DNA of 41,407 nucleotides. Source: Treponema sp. GTDB taxonomy: Bacteria; Spirochaetota; Spirochaetia; Treponematales; Breznakiellaceae. The notes under the pieces are model-generated. The model saw nothing but the letters and a program-made list of their open reading frames with translations. It was not told where the DNA came from and did not search any database. The stretch's first letter is position 1. Each line of letters starts with the position of its first letter. A program made the position numbers and the translations under genes. Where the stretch lies: NCBI GenBank assembly GCA_009781475.1, contig WQYB01000015.1, positions 1 to 41,407 of the forward strand, written 5' to 3'. Shown here in pieces: positions 9,107-18,259 of this stretch.

Positions 9107-9892
9107 TTGAAGAATTTAGATTTATTAGAACAATGGTATAAAAAAGTTTGTGTTCCCGATTTTATCGAATCTGATCCTGTTCAATTTGCACATCGATATA
9201 AAAAACGCCAGGATATTGAAATAGCCGCGTTTCTTTCCGCAACAATTGCCTGGGGCAGGCGCGATATTATTTTAAAATCCGCAGAAAAAATGTTCGCGTT
9301 AATGGGAAAAAGTCCGTTCGATTATATAATGTCCGGTGAATATAAAAAATTAAAAGGAAGCCGTCCCTGTAAATGCATACACCGCACTTTTTTTGAAAAT
9401 GACTTAAAATATTTTTGCCGTGGTTTTGCACATTGTTATATAAAATACGGTAACCTGGAAAACTTATTCGAATCACAAAAAATAATTAACCACGGAGGAA
9501 CACAGAGTAATAAAAATATAAATTATTATATATGGAATGGTATAAATCTTTTTCGAAATGAGATGGCAATAGCCAATAAAGGTGAATATTCCATACATAT
9601 TGCCAACCCCGGTACTGAAGAAAAAAACGGATCTGCCTGCAAGCGGTTAAATCTGGCGCTGCGATGGCTTATACGCCCGGGACCTGTCGATTTAGGTTTA
9701 TGGAAAAAAATTAAACCTTCTGCTCTTTATATTCCGCTTGATGTCCATGTTGCCCGCAGCGCAAGAAAACTTAAATTATTAAAACGCAATTCAAACGACA
9801 AAAAAGCAGTTATTGAATTAACAGAAAATTTAAGAATATTTGACAGCCAAGACCCTGTAAAATACGATTTTGCTTTATTCGGCGCTGGTTAA
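9107..9892 (+). CDS. TIGR02757 (DUF2400) family protein
   Basis: A 261-residue protein read from a TTG start one base after guaB. It is recognised by IAAFLSATIAWGRRDII near the N-terminus, GSACKRLNLALRWLIR and YIPLDVHVARSARKL in the C-terminal half, and the closing PVKYDFALFG. The fold resembles helix-hairpin-helix DNA glycosylases, but no activity is established for the family. At about residues 125-135 there is an atypical insert (KIINHGGTQSNKN) encoded by a short repeat-like sequence also seen inside uvrC. Start choice is uncertain because TTG has no strong ribosome site; coupling to guaB may compensate. Confidence 0.8.
   Translation: MKNLDLLEQWYKKVCVPDFIESDPVQFAHRYKKRQDIEIAAFLSATIAWGRRDIILKSAEKMFALMGKSPFDYIMSGEYKKLKGSRPCKCIHRTFFENDLKYFCRGFAHCYIKYGNLENLFESQKIINHGGTQSNKNINYYIWNGINLFRNEMAIANKGEYSIHIANPGTEEKNGSACKRLNLALRWLIRPGPVDLGLWKKIKPSALYIPLDVHVARSARKLKLLKRNSNDKKAVIELTENLRIFDSQDPVKYDFALFGAG
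9488..9507 (+). repeat. Short CACGGAGG-type repeat inside the TIGR02757 gene
   Basis: The 20 bases here carry CCACGGAGG followed by a CACAGAG unit and resemble the element at 22711-22735 in uvrC. It is read in frame as NHGGTQS and lies in a part of the protein that looks poorly conserved. Confidence 0.45.
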
Positions 9893-9902
9893 ATGAAGTA
9901 CC

Positions 9903-10829
9903 CTATTTTATTTCTCTTAACTTTTTTATTATCTTTTGATTTTTCCAATCTTTAAGCATAGAATTAATTTGAAATACAAAAAATAAACAGGAAATTACAT
10001 ATGACAATAACAAATTTGTTCTTATTTCACCCTGCACTTCCGGTATTTCTAGAATATAAAACATTGCTTCAAAATTTATTTCTCCCAGTTCTTTATATAA
10101 CAAAAACAATATATTTGCTGAATACGCAATTACCGTTCCGACACCAACCATTAATAATCCCGCTCCTATAACAACAGCAGCACCGCCAAGTGATATTTTT
10201 CCTTTGAATTTTTTATATCCTATCATACCCAATAAAATATAAATTAAAGCAGAAAAAGCAGCTAATCTGTTTAAAAATACAAAAAATATAATTGCCGCTA
10301 ATATTCCGGGAATAGAAAATAAAATAGCTCCAATAAAACCAAGAAAATAATTTCCTTGAGTGTTTTTTATATCCATATTTTCATTTTGAATATTTTTTTC
10401 TATTTGTCTGTAACAATCATTACATGTCAGCATAGATACATTATTTATTCCGAACATTTCTGTTCCATCTTGCTGACCGCAATACTGACACTGAATTGCT
10501 TGAAATGTATATTTATTGGAAAAATAACCTGTTATTTCCTCCAATATTTTTTTTATATTTTTTATTGGATATGGCCGTATCAATTCCTGAAATATTATTT
10601 TTATTCCGTTTGCAAGCCATTCGTACTTTTTTATATTATTTGATTCAATTATTTTTATATTGACATTTTTATCATCTGCATCAATATTAGGAACATATAT
10701 TTCCAATACTTTTATATTTTGTCCGTCATATAATTTTACAAAACAATTCTTTAACATGCCGGCTGCTTCTGAATCTGTTCTTTCAAAATTTAATTCTTTT
10801 CCAAGTTTTTTAATTCCAGGCCAAAGCAT
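9903..10829 (-). CDS. Zinc-ribbon multi-span membrane protein of unknown function
   Basis: A 308-residue protein. The first ~130 residues are soluble. A zinc-ribbon-like motif follows at about 130-160 (CQYCGQQDG ... LTCNDCYRQ, two CxxC pairs). Then come four to five hydrophobic spans, with the last near the C-terminus (LLLSYVISCLFFVFQI). It has its own consensus promoter and an AAGGAGA ribosome site, so it is transcribed separately from the AAA+ gene behind it. I do not recognise the family; no catalytic motif is seen. Confidence 0.7.
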   Translation of the reverse strand: MLWPGIKKLGKELNFERTDSEAAGMLKNCFVKLYDGQNIKVLEIYVPNIDADDKNVNIKIIESNNIKKYEWLANGIKIIFQELIRPYPIKNIKKILEEITGYFSNKYTFQAIQCQYCGQQDGTEMFGINNVSMLTCNDCYRQIEKNIQNENMDIKNTQGNYFLGFIGAILFSIPGILAAIIFFVFLNRLAAFSALIYILLGMIGYKKFKGKISLGGAAVVIGAGLLMVGVGTVIAYSANILFLLYKELGEINFEAMFYILEIPEVQGEIRTNLLLSYVISCLFFVFQINSMLKDWKNQKIIKKLREIK

Positions 10830-10848
10830 ATTGTTCTCCTTAATTAAT

Positions 10849-10877
10849 ATTATATTTTTATTCCCAAATTATGTCAA
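10849..10877 (-). promoter_or_regulatory. Consensus sigma70 promoter for the zinc-ribbon membrane protein
   Basis: On the minus strand TTGACA (10877 to 10872), 17 bases, then TATAAT (10854 to 10849). Both hexamers are perfect. The ATG at 10829 lies 20 bases further with an AAGGAG site between. Confidence 0.75.
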
Positions 10878-10907
10878 TAATATTTTGTATAACAGTTTAT
10901 ATTTTAT

Positions 10908-12689
10908 TTACTGTCTTTCTCCGCAAAGCATTTTAAGTTCCTGTATTTCACTAAGAATCTTGCTGCGAGGCAGCTTTTGGAAACGCACGGGTATCATTTC
11001 TTTTGATGTACATTCCAAAACGGCAACAAGGTTTTGTAGTTCAACTTCATACTTGTAGGCAGCCGGTAAAAAATCGCTCATTGCTTCTTCCATATCTTCG
11101 CGTTTAACATATATTCGTTTGTCAATCGTTGCTATTTGATTTGCGCGGATAAGAACAGCTTCAAGATCTGCACCTGAATATTCATGATCGTATTTTTTAA
11201 AAAGGTCGGCTACAGAAAAATTACGGATATCCAAATTAAGCTTTTTAACCAATGTTTTAAAAAGTTCTTCCCTGTCTTTTTTAGATTCCGGGTAAAATAA
11301 TGCAAGATGTTCTTCTGCCCGTCCCTGCCTTTTTAAATCGATTGGAATTAAATCCGGGCGGCAGGTAATTAAAAACCAGATTATTTTTCCGCGGTATTCT
11401 GTATTTCCCATAAAAGAAGCAATTTGCGCAAATACACGGTTACTTGTACCTGAGTCTCCTTCGTTTTGACGGTCACCCAAAAACGCATCGGCTTCGTCTA
11501 CCATTACCCCGACAGGAGCCATTGCGACAAGAATGTTGAGCGCTCTTTCAAGATTCGATTCCGTCTCTCCCTGCCACTTGGTGCGGAAGTTTTTAAATTT
11601 AACCATCGGGATGCCAATCTCACCTGCAAAAGCGTTAACCATAAAACTTTTTCCAGTACCAACAGGACCTGCAACAAGATAACCCATAGGTAAAACATCT
11701 GTGCGTCCCATTTTAATAACCTTCGCTGCATTTTTAAAACGTTTTTTAATAAAATCATGCCCTGAAACATGGGAAAGATCATAAGAAGTTTCCATAAACT
11801 CCAAAAGTCCGGAAGCTTGATCTTCTATAATTTGTTTTTTCTTTCGGCGCATTATTTCCAGCGATAAAGGCTCTTCTTTTTCAAAACTTTCGGCTGCAAG
11901 ACTTTCCAGATTCATAAGGTTAAGACCCGATGTAACCGAAGCTAATACATCTACAGTAAATCCTTTTTCCAAAAGTAATTTTCCGGTTTTTTCTTTTGAA
12001 GATAAATAACTTTCTCTAATTTTTGCATCAGGAAAAGGAACATTAATTTTTACAGTTGCAGGGGCATTAGTAATACGAGAAGAAATATCGGCAAGATTTT
12101 CCGTTAACAGAATCATGGAAATATCGCCGTTTTTAAATTTTGGATCTGTTGCCCATCTTGAGAATGTTACCATACAATAACGGTCTGCATCAGAAAGACG
12201 GTTAAGTTCACCTGCAGGTACAATTTGTTCGGCGTAATCGACTATAAAAACCATACGGCATTTTTCTTTTTTTTCTTTTGGAATTCTGGAAAGAAAATAT
12301 TTTTCGATGTACGGAAAACTTTTTTCCGGATCATTTGATACAAAATCACCTTTGTCTGCAGATTCACTTGTAACAAGACCGGGAGCCGCTTCAAGATATT
12401 CCTGATCCATATGCGGTTCGCAAAATGATATTCCGCTGGAACGATCGTAATACGCAATTATATCCTGATTGCCGAATAAAATTTCCGATATATAATCCTG
12501 CACTCTTTTAAAAACAAATTCGCCTTCTTTTCTTTCGTGCGGAAGAATGTCTCTTATATTGCCGTGTAATATATATAGAGTTGAACTTTTTGAGCGGTAT
12601 TTATTTGAAAATTCCTGCGCCCATGCAGGCAGAATTTTTATAAAATCATTATAATTATAAATATATTGTTCTGAGTGTTTTCCTGACAT
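10908..12689 (-). CDS. AAA+ ATPase with degenerate N-terminal AAA-like half
   Basis: A 593-residue protein. The C-terminal half is a classic AAA+ module: Walker A GPVGTGKS near residue 340, Walker B GVMVDEADAFLG, sensor 1 ITCRPDL, and an arginine-finger-like KRQGRAEEH. The N-terminal half has the outline of a second AAA domain (LHGNIRDIL, MVFIVDYAEQIV, ISMILLTENLADI, then a PFPD linker) but lacks a Walker A. This suggests a tandem protein with an inactive first copy. I chose ATG 12689, preceded by GGAGGGG, over a TTG at 12707. The substrate is unknown; the family includes FtsH/CDC48-like remodelers. No peptidase domain follows. Confidence 0.8.
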   Translation of the reverse strand: MSGKHSEQYIYNYNDFIKILPAWAQEFSNKYRSKSSTLYILHGNIRDILPHERKEGEFVFKRVQDYISEILFGNQDIIAYYDRSSGISFCEPHMDQEYLEAAPGLVTSESADKGDFVSNDPEKSFPYIEKYFLSRIPKEKKEKCRMVFIVDYAEQIVPAGELNRLSDADRYCMVTFSRWATDPKFKNGDISMILLTENLADISSRITNAPATVKINVPFPDAKIRESYLSSKEKTGKLLLEKGFTVDVLASVTSGLNLMNLESLAAESFEKEEPLSLEIMRRKKKQIIEDQASGLLEFMETSYDLSHVSGHDFIKKRFKNAAKVIKMGRTDVLPMGYLVAGPVGTGKSFMVNAFAGEIGIPMVKFKNFRTKWQGETESNLERALNILVAMAPVGVMVDEADAFLGDRQNEGDSGTSNRVFAQIASFMGNTEYRGKIIWFLITCRPDLIPIDLKRQGRAEEHLALFYPESKKDREELFKTLVKKLNLDIRNFSVADLFKKYDHEYSGADLEAVLIRANQIATIDKRIYVKREDMEEAMSDFLPAAYKYEVELQNLVAVLECTSKEMIPVRFQKLPRSKILSEIQELKMLCGERQ

Positions 12690-12749
12690 TTCCCCTCCGT
12701 TTCCCAATAAGACATTTTATCAAAAAAAACCATTTATGAAAATACTTTT

Positions 12750-13799
12750 TTAGCTATTAGGCAATAACTGGGAAAGGTAATCCGATAAAAAAACGGAAAA
12801 AACCTCATTAATATCCCTTTCTGCCGCAGTTATACAGCGATTATCAGCCTCGGTTTGTGAAATACTTCCTTCCCTGCTGATAAAACTGTATGGAATTAAT
12901 ACCCTATTGTGAGTATTATCCGATAATGCAGCAATCAACTCAATTCTGGAAAAAATATTCGGATTACCCGGAAGCACGACAGGATTTAATGAAACATTTA
13001 CTTCCAACGAATAACGTGTCATGGAAGCAGATGAAACCGGAATAGAAATAGTTTCAAAACCCCAATCTGTAAAACATTTTGCAAATGCACTGGAAATTCT
13101 GCCGTTTCTGTCATTTAGTATTTTTATTGAAATTGGAATAGTTTTAATAATATTTTTCGCTTCAAGGCGGTAATAATCACCGTCAAACGATCTTGAGTCG
13201 GAAATAGAACCTCCTAAAAGAACAACAATATCTCTATAGGAGCTATTTATATCCGCTACAGTTGCTGCAAACCTGTACCGGATAACTCCTTCCATTGAGT
13301 TTTTTTCACCGGATGTCATATCTGTAAGATTATTAATAATATTGTTATTTGCGTTTATCAATTCATTATAAATTCTGATAATACTGTTTTTTTCCGCCGC
13401 AGCAACAGCATAATATGTACCTTTTGAATCAAACCAGACTTCTTTTATTTCCACGCCAATCAAGTTGTCCATTGAGGCAAAACTTCTTATATTGGTTCTC
13501 ATTTCGGCAGTGTCTATCCATCCATCCATTACCCCGTTGATTACTGCCTGCTGATATGATGAAGCTGCCATCCTGTCTACCTGTACTGTCTGCCCGAAAA
13601 ATGCTGTCAATGCAGCTAATGCGTTTTTTTCCGCCGCATTGCGATCTGATCCAAAACCTGTAGCGGCAATATAATGAGCTCTATTATAAACAGAATACAC
13701 ATCATTAACCCAGACAGGCATTTGAACAGAAGACGAGCTAATACAAGAAAACATTAATACAAGAAACAAAAGTGTTAGTAAAACAAATTGTTTTATCAT
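12750..13799 (-). CDS. LPP20-like lipoprotein
   Basis: A 349-residue lipoprotein: signal MIKQFVLLTLLFLVLMFSC with the lipobox Cys at residue 19 (spirochaete-style LMFSC). Next is the LPP20 pattern of PVWVNDVYS followed by YIAATGFGSDRNAAEKNALAAL. The rest alternates strands and helices. LPP20 proteins are outer-membrane or periplasmic lipoproteins of unclear role. The start overlaps the malQ stop by one base (TAATG), so translation is probably coupled, although a functional link with glucan metabolism is not evident. Confidence 0.8.
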   Translation of the reverse strand: MIKQFVLLTLLFLVLMFSCISSSSVQMPVWVNDVYSVYNRAHYIAATGFGSDRNAAEKNALAALTAFFGQTVQVDRMAASSYQQAVINGVMDGWIDTAEMRTNIRSFASMDNLIGVEIKEVWFDSKGTYYAVAAAEKNSIIRIYNELINANNNIINNLTDMTSGEKNSMEGVIRYRFAATVADINSSYRDIVVLLGGSISDSRSFDGDYYRLEAKNIIKTIPISIKILNDRNGRISSAFAKCFTDWGFETISIPVSSASMTRYSLEVNVSLNPVVLPGNPNIFSRIELIAALSDNTHNRVLIPYSFISREGSISQTEADNRCITAAERDINEVFSVFLSDYLSQLLPNS

Positions 13800-15823
13800 T
13801 AAATCTCCGCACCTGCCTGTTTTTTAACAGGTCTAATCCTGCTTAATTCTGCAACTGCCTGTAATAAATCTTTGTCTTTTACAATTTCACTGATTGCAGC
13901 CGGAAGGCGGTAAGTCCAATTAAAATTATTTGCTGTCCCGGGTACATTAATTCTTTCATCTTCCGGGTTTTTTGAATACCAGTTATTGGAAAGATGCAAA
14001 AGGTCTTGTATCTGATAAACTCTATAACGAGAACGTGCGCTTGCTGCTTTGGAAAGAATTACTTTAGCTATACCGGGGTGATATATTTTGGGAAGAGACG
14101 GAACTCCGATAAAACCTGAAAATTGTTCCTGGTCAGCTTCTTTTTCCCACCATTCACGGACAGTCGAACTGTCATGTACTGCCGGCGTACAAACACTTAA
14201 CTGCGGATATTCATCAAACGGGATATAAGGCATACCCTCTTTATCCCAATCACGGAACCAGCGTATAACACGCAAACCAAGTATCCGCAATTTTGAAAGC
14301 ACCCGCGGAACACAGGAAGGAACAGCACCCAAATCTTCTGCGCAAGGAAGCATCGCAGATGATTCTACCAAGACAGAAAGCAGCTTCATTCCCTGCTGCG
14401 CCCAAACTTTTTCAGATTTTCTTTGCCGCTTATTTAAAAGAGTTTCCAGTTCATTTTTTTCGTCGTGTGAAAATGACTTATAAGCGCTTGTATTTCTGTA
14501 ATACCAAATCGGGAAAAATCTGCCTTTAGCATATTCGATAAAAAGCCTGTCTTTCCATTTTGTCAAAAGGTAATCTCTTACAGCAGGATGAAGTTTTAGT
14601 CTATCAATATCTTTTTCGCCTTTGATCTTCTTTTTAAACAGCCACAATTCTTCTTCGTTAACACGAACCAGCGCTTTTGTAAAAATCTTTTCCGCCGCTT
14701 CTTTTAATTCTTCTTCTGTATAGGAACTGCCCCAGTTATTTTTCAGAGCGTCCCAAATTTCACCTGTAAGAATATGCGGCTGAGAAACCCAGCGTATCCT
14801 GCCTTTATCAAAACCCAATCTTCTTAAATCACCGGAAGTAACCGGCATATACGGCACAAAACGTCCAAGAGCGGAAGAATAATCTCTTTGCGAACTTGCC
14901 CAAATTCTAAAAAATCCAAGTACATGATCTATACGATAAGCCTGATAATATTTTTCAGCTACGGCAAGGCGTTTTCTCCACCATGAAAAATTATCTTTTT
15001 CCTGAGTTTCCCAATTATAAATAGGAAAACCCCAATTTTGACCGTCGGGACTATACATATCAGGAGGAGCTCCGGCTGATAATCCTTGAATAAAAATATC
15101 CGGGTTTGCCCAAACATCGCAGCTGTCTTCGTTCATTAAAATCGGAAGATCTCCTTCCAAAATAAGACCGGCTTCTGTTATTGCTTTGGATGCTTCGGCA
15201 AATTGAATATCCAGCGCTCTTTGCAGCCATACCCAAAAAAAGTGATCCTCTGTTAATTTTTTGTCATTCCATAGTTTTTGAATGTCAGACGCTGTTACAG
15301 AACTGTACTCATTCCAGTCTTTCCAGGATTTTAAATCATTAACATCCTTTAATCTTCTGTAAACGGCATATTCTTTTACCCATAAATTATTATCGATCCA
15401 TTCAGTCAGAACAGCATTTTTTACAATACCGGCTTTATTAGCGTCAAATATTAACCTGCAAATTTCAAGTTTTTCTTTAAGAACATCATAATGGGAAAAA
15501 CGTACATTTTTTTCGAATTTTTCTTTGGCGGATTTTATACGATTTTTTATGGAATTATCTGCTGAATTAAATTCATCAAGTTTTTCGATACTAAGATAAA
15601 GCGGGTGAAGTCCAAATGCTGTTAAACTTGAATACGGAGAGCTTTCAAACCCTGTATCATTTACAGGCAGGATTTGGATGAGCCCCAGTTTCATTTTTTT
15701 GCAAAGATGAGCAAAATCGATTAAATCAAGAAATTCGCCTACTCCAATTCCGTTCCTGGTTCGCAGCGCTCCAACCGGAATTGCCGCACCAAGCAGTCTT
15801 TTACTAGTCGCTTGTTTATCCAT
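13799..15823 (-). CDS. malQ: 4-alpha-glucanotransferase (amylomaltase, GH77)
   Basis: A 674-residue GH77 enzyme that transfers alpha-1,4-glucan segments to glucose or maltodextrin acceptors in glycogen or maltodextrin use. Seen are the entry strand LGLIQILPVNDTGFESSPYS, the nucleophile region AYRIDHVLGFFRIW, the acid/base region PCAEDLGAVP, and the third acidic region HDSSTVREWW, where many homologues read HDNDT. Length matches the longer bacterial type. No carbohydrate-binding domain is obvious at the N-terminus. It is led by its own promoter, and the LPP20 gene follows with a one-base overlap. Confidence 0.9.
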   Translation of the reverse strand: MDKQATSKRLLGAAIPVGALRTRNGIGVGEFLDLIDFAHLCKKMKLGLIQILPVNDTGFESSPYSSLTAFGLHPLYLSIEKLDEFNSADNSIKNRIKSAKEKFEKNVRFSHYDVLKEKLEICRLIFDANKAGIVKNAVLTEWIDNNLWVKEYAVYRRLKDVNDLKSWKDWNEYSSVTASDIQKLWNDKKLTEDHFFWVWLQRALDIQFAEASKAITEAGLILEGDLPILMNEDSCDVWANPDIFIQGLSAGAPPDMYSPDGQNWGFPIYNWETQEKDNFSWWRKRLAVAEKYYQAYRIDHVLGFFRIWASSQRDYSSALGRFVPYMPVTSGDLRRLGFDKGRIRWVSQPHILTGEIWDALKNNWGSSYTEEELKEAAEKIFTKALVRVNEEELWLFKKKIKGEKDIDRLKLHPAVRDYLLTKWKDRLFIEYAKGRFFPIWYYRNTSAYKSFSHDEKNELETLLNKRQRKSEKVWAQQGMKLLSVLVESSAMLPCAEDLGAVPSCVPRVLSKLRILGLRVIRWFRDWDKEGMPYIPFDEYPQLSVCTPAVHDSSTVREWWEKEADQEQFSGFIGVPSLPKIYHPGIAKVILSKAASARSRYRVYQIQDLLHLSNNWYSKNPEDERINVPGTANNFNWTYRLPAAISEIVKDKDLLQAVAELSRIRPVKKQAGAEI

Positions 15824-15852
15824 TTTTGCCCCCTCACTTTTATTATCTAATT

Positions 15853-15881
15853 ATAATATGTAAAATTGATTGGGTAAACAA
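15853..15881 (-). promoter_or_regulatory. Candidate sigma70 promoter for malQ
   Basis: On the minus strand TTGTTT (15881 to 15876), 17 bases, TATTAT (15858 to 15853). The malQ start at 15823 lies 30 bases downstream. It is back-to-back with the metK promoter. Confidence 0.5.
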
Positions 15882-15917
15882 CAAAAAAGCTGATAATTCT
15901 CCCTTTTTTTATCCTGA

Positions 15918-15946
15918 TTGTATAAAAATCAATTTTCCATTATTAT
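15918..15946 (+). promoter_or_regulatory. Candidate sigma70 promoter for metK
   Basis: TTGTAT (15918-15923), 17 bases, TATTAT (15941-15946). AAGGAG precedes the metK ATG at 15989. The leader is only about 35 bases, too short for any known SAM riboswitch. Confidence 0.5.
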
Positions 15947-15988
15947 GTTTTAAAGACTTTAAATTAAAGCTATAACAAGGAGATAGAT

Positions 15989-17158
15989 ATGAAATCCAAA
16001 AAGTATTTTTTTACATCTGAATCAGTCGGCGAAGGGCATCCCGATAAACTTTGCGATCAAATATCTGACGCAATTCTTGACGCATGTTTAAAAGAAGATC
16101 CTATGAGCCGTGTAGCCTGTGAAACATTTTCATCTACGTCTTTGGTGCTTGTAGGCGGTGAAATAACGACAAACACATTTGTTGACTTTCATCATTTGGT
16201 ACGCAATATTGCGAAGGAAATTGGATATACCGATCCATCTTACGGTTTGGACTATAATTCAATGGCTGTTTTGGATATGATTCACAGCCAATCTCCTGAT
16301 ATTTCGCAGGGTGTTTCCGGAACCGGATTAAAAAAATTCAAAGGACAGCAGGGAGCTGGCGATCAGGGAATGATGTTCGGTTATGCGTGTAACGAAACAA
16401 AAGAACTTATGCCAATGCCTATCATGCTTGCACATAAAATTTTAATAAATGCCGCAAAACTAAGAAAAAATAAAACAATTAAATGGCTGCGCCCGGATTC
16501 AAAAAGTCAGGTAACAATTGAATACGAAGGTTTCAAACCAATACGCATTGATGCTGTTGTAGTTTCTCATCAGCATGATCCTGATGTAGCTTACAAAGAT
16601 ATCGAATCTACAATAATCGAAAAAATTGTTAAACCTGTACTTGAACCGACTGGCTTACTCGACAATAAAACAAAATACTACATTAACCCAACAGGTCGAT
16701 TTGTAATCGGCGGACCTTTTGGAGATACAGGACTTACAGGGCGAAAGATCATCGTAGACACCTACGGCGGTATGGGTCGTCACGGCGGCGGTGCTTTCTC
16801 CGGTAAAGACCCAACTAAAGTAGACCGCTCTGCTGCTTATGCTGCCCGTTATGTTGCAAAAAATGTTGTCGCCGCCAAACTTGCAGACCGATGCGAAATC
16901 CAGCTTGCTTATGCAATTGGTGTTCCTTTCCCTGTATCTGTTATGGTTGATACATTCGGCACTGCAAAAGTTGCAGAAGAAATTATTTCCAAAGCTGTCC
17001 AAAAAGTTTTTGACTTAAGCCCTGCAGGAATTATTAAAACACTTGATTTACGCAAGCCAATTTATTTAAAAACTGCATCATACGGTCATTTCGGACGCTC
17101 GGAATTCAGCTGGGAAAAAACAGACAAGGTCGAAGAACTTAAGAAAGCAATTGGTTAA
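15989..17158 (+). CDS. metK: S-adenosylmethionine synthetase
   Basis: A 389-residue enzyme making S-adenosylmethionine from methionine and ATP. Signatures: [20 protein letters not shown] near the N-terminus (ATP/methionine site), [16 protein letters not shown], and the phosphate-binding [19 protein letters not shown]. Length is standard. An AAGGAG site sits 8 bases before the ATG. The Ldh-family gene follows after 28 bases with its own strong GGGAGGGG site. Confidence 0.97.
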   Translation: MKSKKYFFTSESVGEGHPDKLCDQISDAILDACLKEDPMSRVACETFSSTSLVLVGGEITTNTFVDFHHLVRNIAKEIGYTDPSYGLDYNSMAVLDMIHSQSPDISQGVSGTGLKKFKGQQGAGDQGMMFGYACNETKELMPMPIMLAHKILINAAKLRKNKTIKWLRPDSKSQVTIEYEGFKPIRIDAVVVSHQHDPDVAYKDIESTIIEKIVKPVLEPTGLLDNKTKYYINPTGRFVIGGPFGDTGLTGRKIIVDTYGGMGRHGGGAFSGKDPTKVDRSAAYAARYVAKNVVAAKLADRCEIQLAYAIGVPFPVSVMVDTFGTAKVAEEIISKAVQKVFDLSPAGIIKTLDLRKPIYLKTASYGHFGRSEFSWEKTDKVEELKKAIG

Positions 17159-17186
17159 TTAGTTTTGCAATTTTTCGGGAGGGGAT

Positions 17187-18257
17187 ATGCAAATTGACGT
17201 TTCAAAAGTAATAAATTTCTGCGAAAATTTATTTAAAGGATATGGTTTTTCATCTGATGAAAGTAAAATAATAACCGACGTTTTGATCAGAGCTGATTTA
17301 TACGGTATTGAATCACATGGTATTCACAGGCTTGTCCGGTATAACGAAGAAATTACATCGGGACAAGTTGATGTAAAAGCAAAAATTCAAACTGTACACG
17401 AAACTGGAATTTCCGCATGTCTTGACGCAAAAAAATCGATGGGGCAGCTTGCCGCTGTACATGCGATGAATCTTGCGATTCAAAAAGCAAAAATATGCGG
17501 CTGCGGAATGGTAACAATCCGAAATTCAAACCATTTTGGAATCGCAAGTTATTATACCGAAATGGCGGCAGCACAGGATTTAATCGGCGTTAGCATGTCA
17601 AACACCGAAGCAATTTGCGTTCCTACTTTCGGCGCGCAGGCAATGACCGGAACAAACGCGATGGCTCTTGCAATGCCCGCAGATCCTTTTACCTTTTCCT
17701 ATGACGCTTCTACTACCGTTGTTCCAAGAGGTAAACTTGAAGTTTACAGAAAGAATAACAAACAATTACCCGAACACTGGGCGTTAGACGAAAACGGCAA
17801 ACCATGCGCTGATGCGGCAGTTGTAATAGATAATATTATCGCAAAAGCAGGCGGAGGCATAGCGCCGCTTGGAGGGCTTGGAACACTGCACGGCGGGCAC
17901 AAAGGTTATGGTCTTAGCGTTATTGTAGATCTTTTTTCTGCGGTAATGTCAGGCGGATTAACATCAAATTATGTAAACAGAAAAAAAGATCATGCCGGTA
18001 TTTGCCATTATTTTATGGCGATTGATTACGGCGTATTCGGTGATAAAACTTTGATTAAAAATAATATGTCCAAATTTTTACAGGAACTTCGTGCTAGCAA
18101 AAAAGCAGAAGGGCAAAGCCGCATTTACACACACGGAGAGAGATCATCAGAAATGATGGCTCAAAGAATTAACGGACAAATACCTGTAAACGAAAAAACG
18201 TTAGAAGAAATGCAGAATATTGCAAAAAGACTCGGTGTTGACGGGCTTTCAGTATAA
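17187..18257 (+). CDS. Malate/L-lactate dehydrogenase (Ldh/YbiC) family oxidoreductase
   Basis: A 356-residue NAD(P)-dependent dehydrogenase of COG2055. Family marks are DLYGIESHGIHRLVRY with the catalytic His, NSNHFGIASYYTEMA, TGTNAMALAMPA, and GHKGYGLSVIVDLFS. The family covers malate, lactate, sulfolactate, ureidoglycolate and 2,3-diketogulonate substrates; which applies cannot be decided. The C-terminal RIYTHGERSSE corresponds to the usual PGE-containing segment. It sits directly behind metK and ends convergent with the MBL gene two bases away. Confidence 0.85.
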   Translation: MQIDVSKVINFCENLFKGYGFSSDESKIITDVLIRADLYGIESHGIHRLVRYNEEITSGQVDVKAKIQTVHETGISACLDAKKSMGQLAAVHAMNLAIQKAKICGCGMVTIRNSNHFGIASYYTEMAAAQDLIGVSMSNTEAICVPTFGAQAMTGTNAMALAMPADPFTFSYDASTTVVPRGKLEVYRKNNKQLPEHWALDENGKPCADAAVVIDNIIAKAGGGIAPLGGLGTLHGGHKGYGLSVIVDLFSAVMSGGLTSNYVNRKKDHAGICHYFMAIDYGVFGDKTLIKNNMSKFLQELRASKKAEGQSRIYTHGERSSEMMAQRINGQIPVNEKTLEEMQNIAKRLGVDGLSV

Positions 18258-18259
18258 TA

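Noticed and set aside
12690-12707. TTG start for the AAA+ protein
   Set aside because: The ATG at 12689 has a GGAGGGG ribosome site; the extra residues would be encoded by that site itself.
15882-15988. SAM riboswitch ahead of metK
   Set aside because: The leader is about 35 bases and shows no conserved SAM-aptamer stems or terminator.
18128-18146. A third copy of the CACGGAGG repeat in the Ldh-family gene (ACACGGAGAG)
   Set aside because: It is short, single, and encodes THGERSSE at the family's ordinary PGE-containing position.
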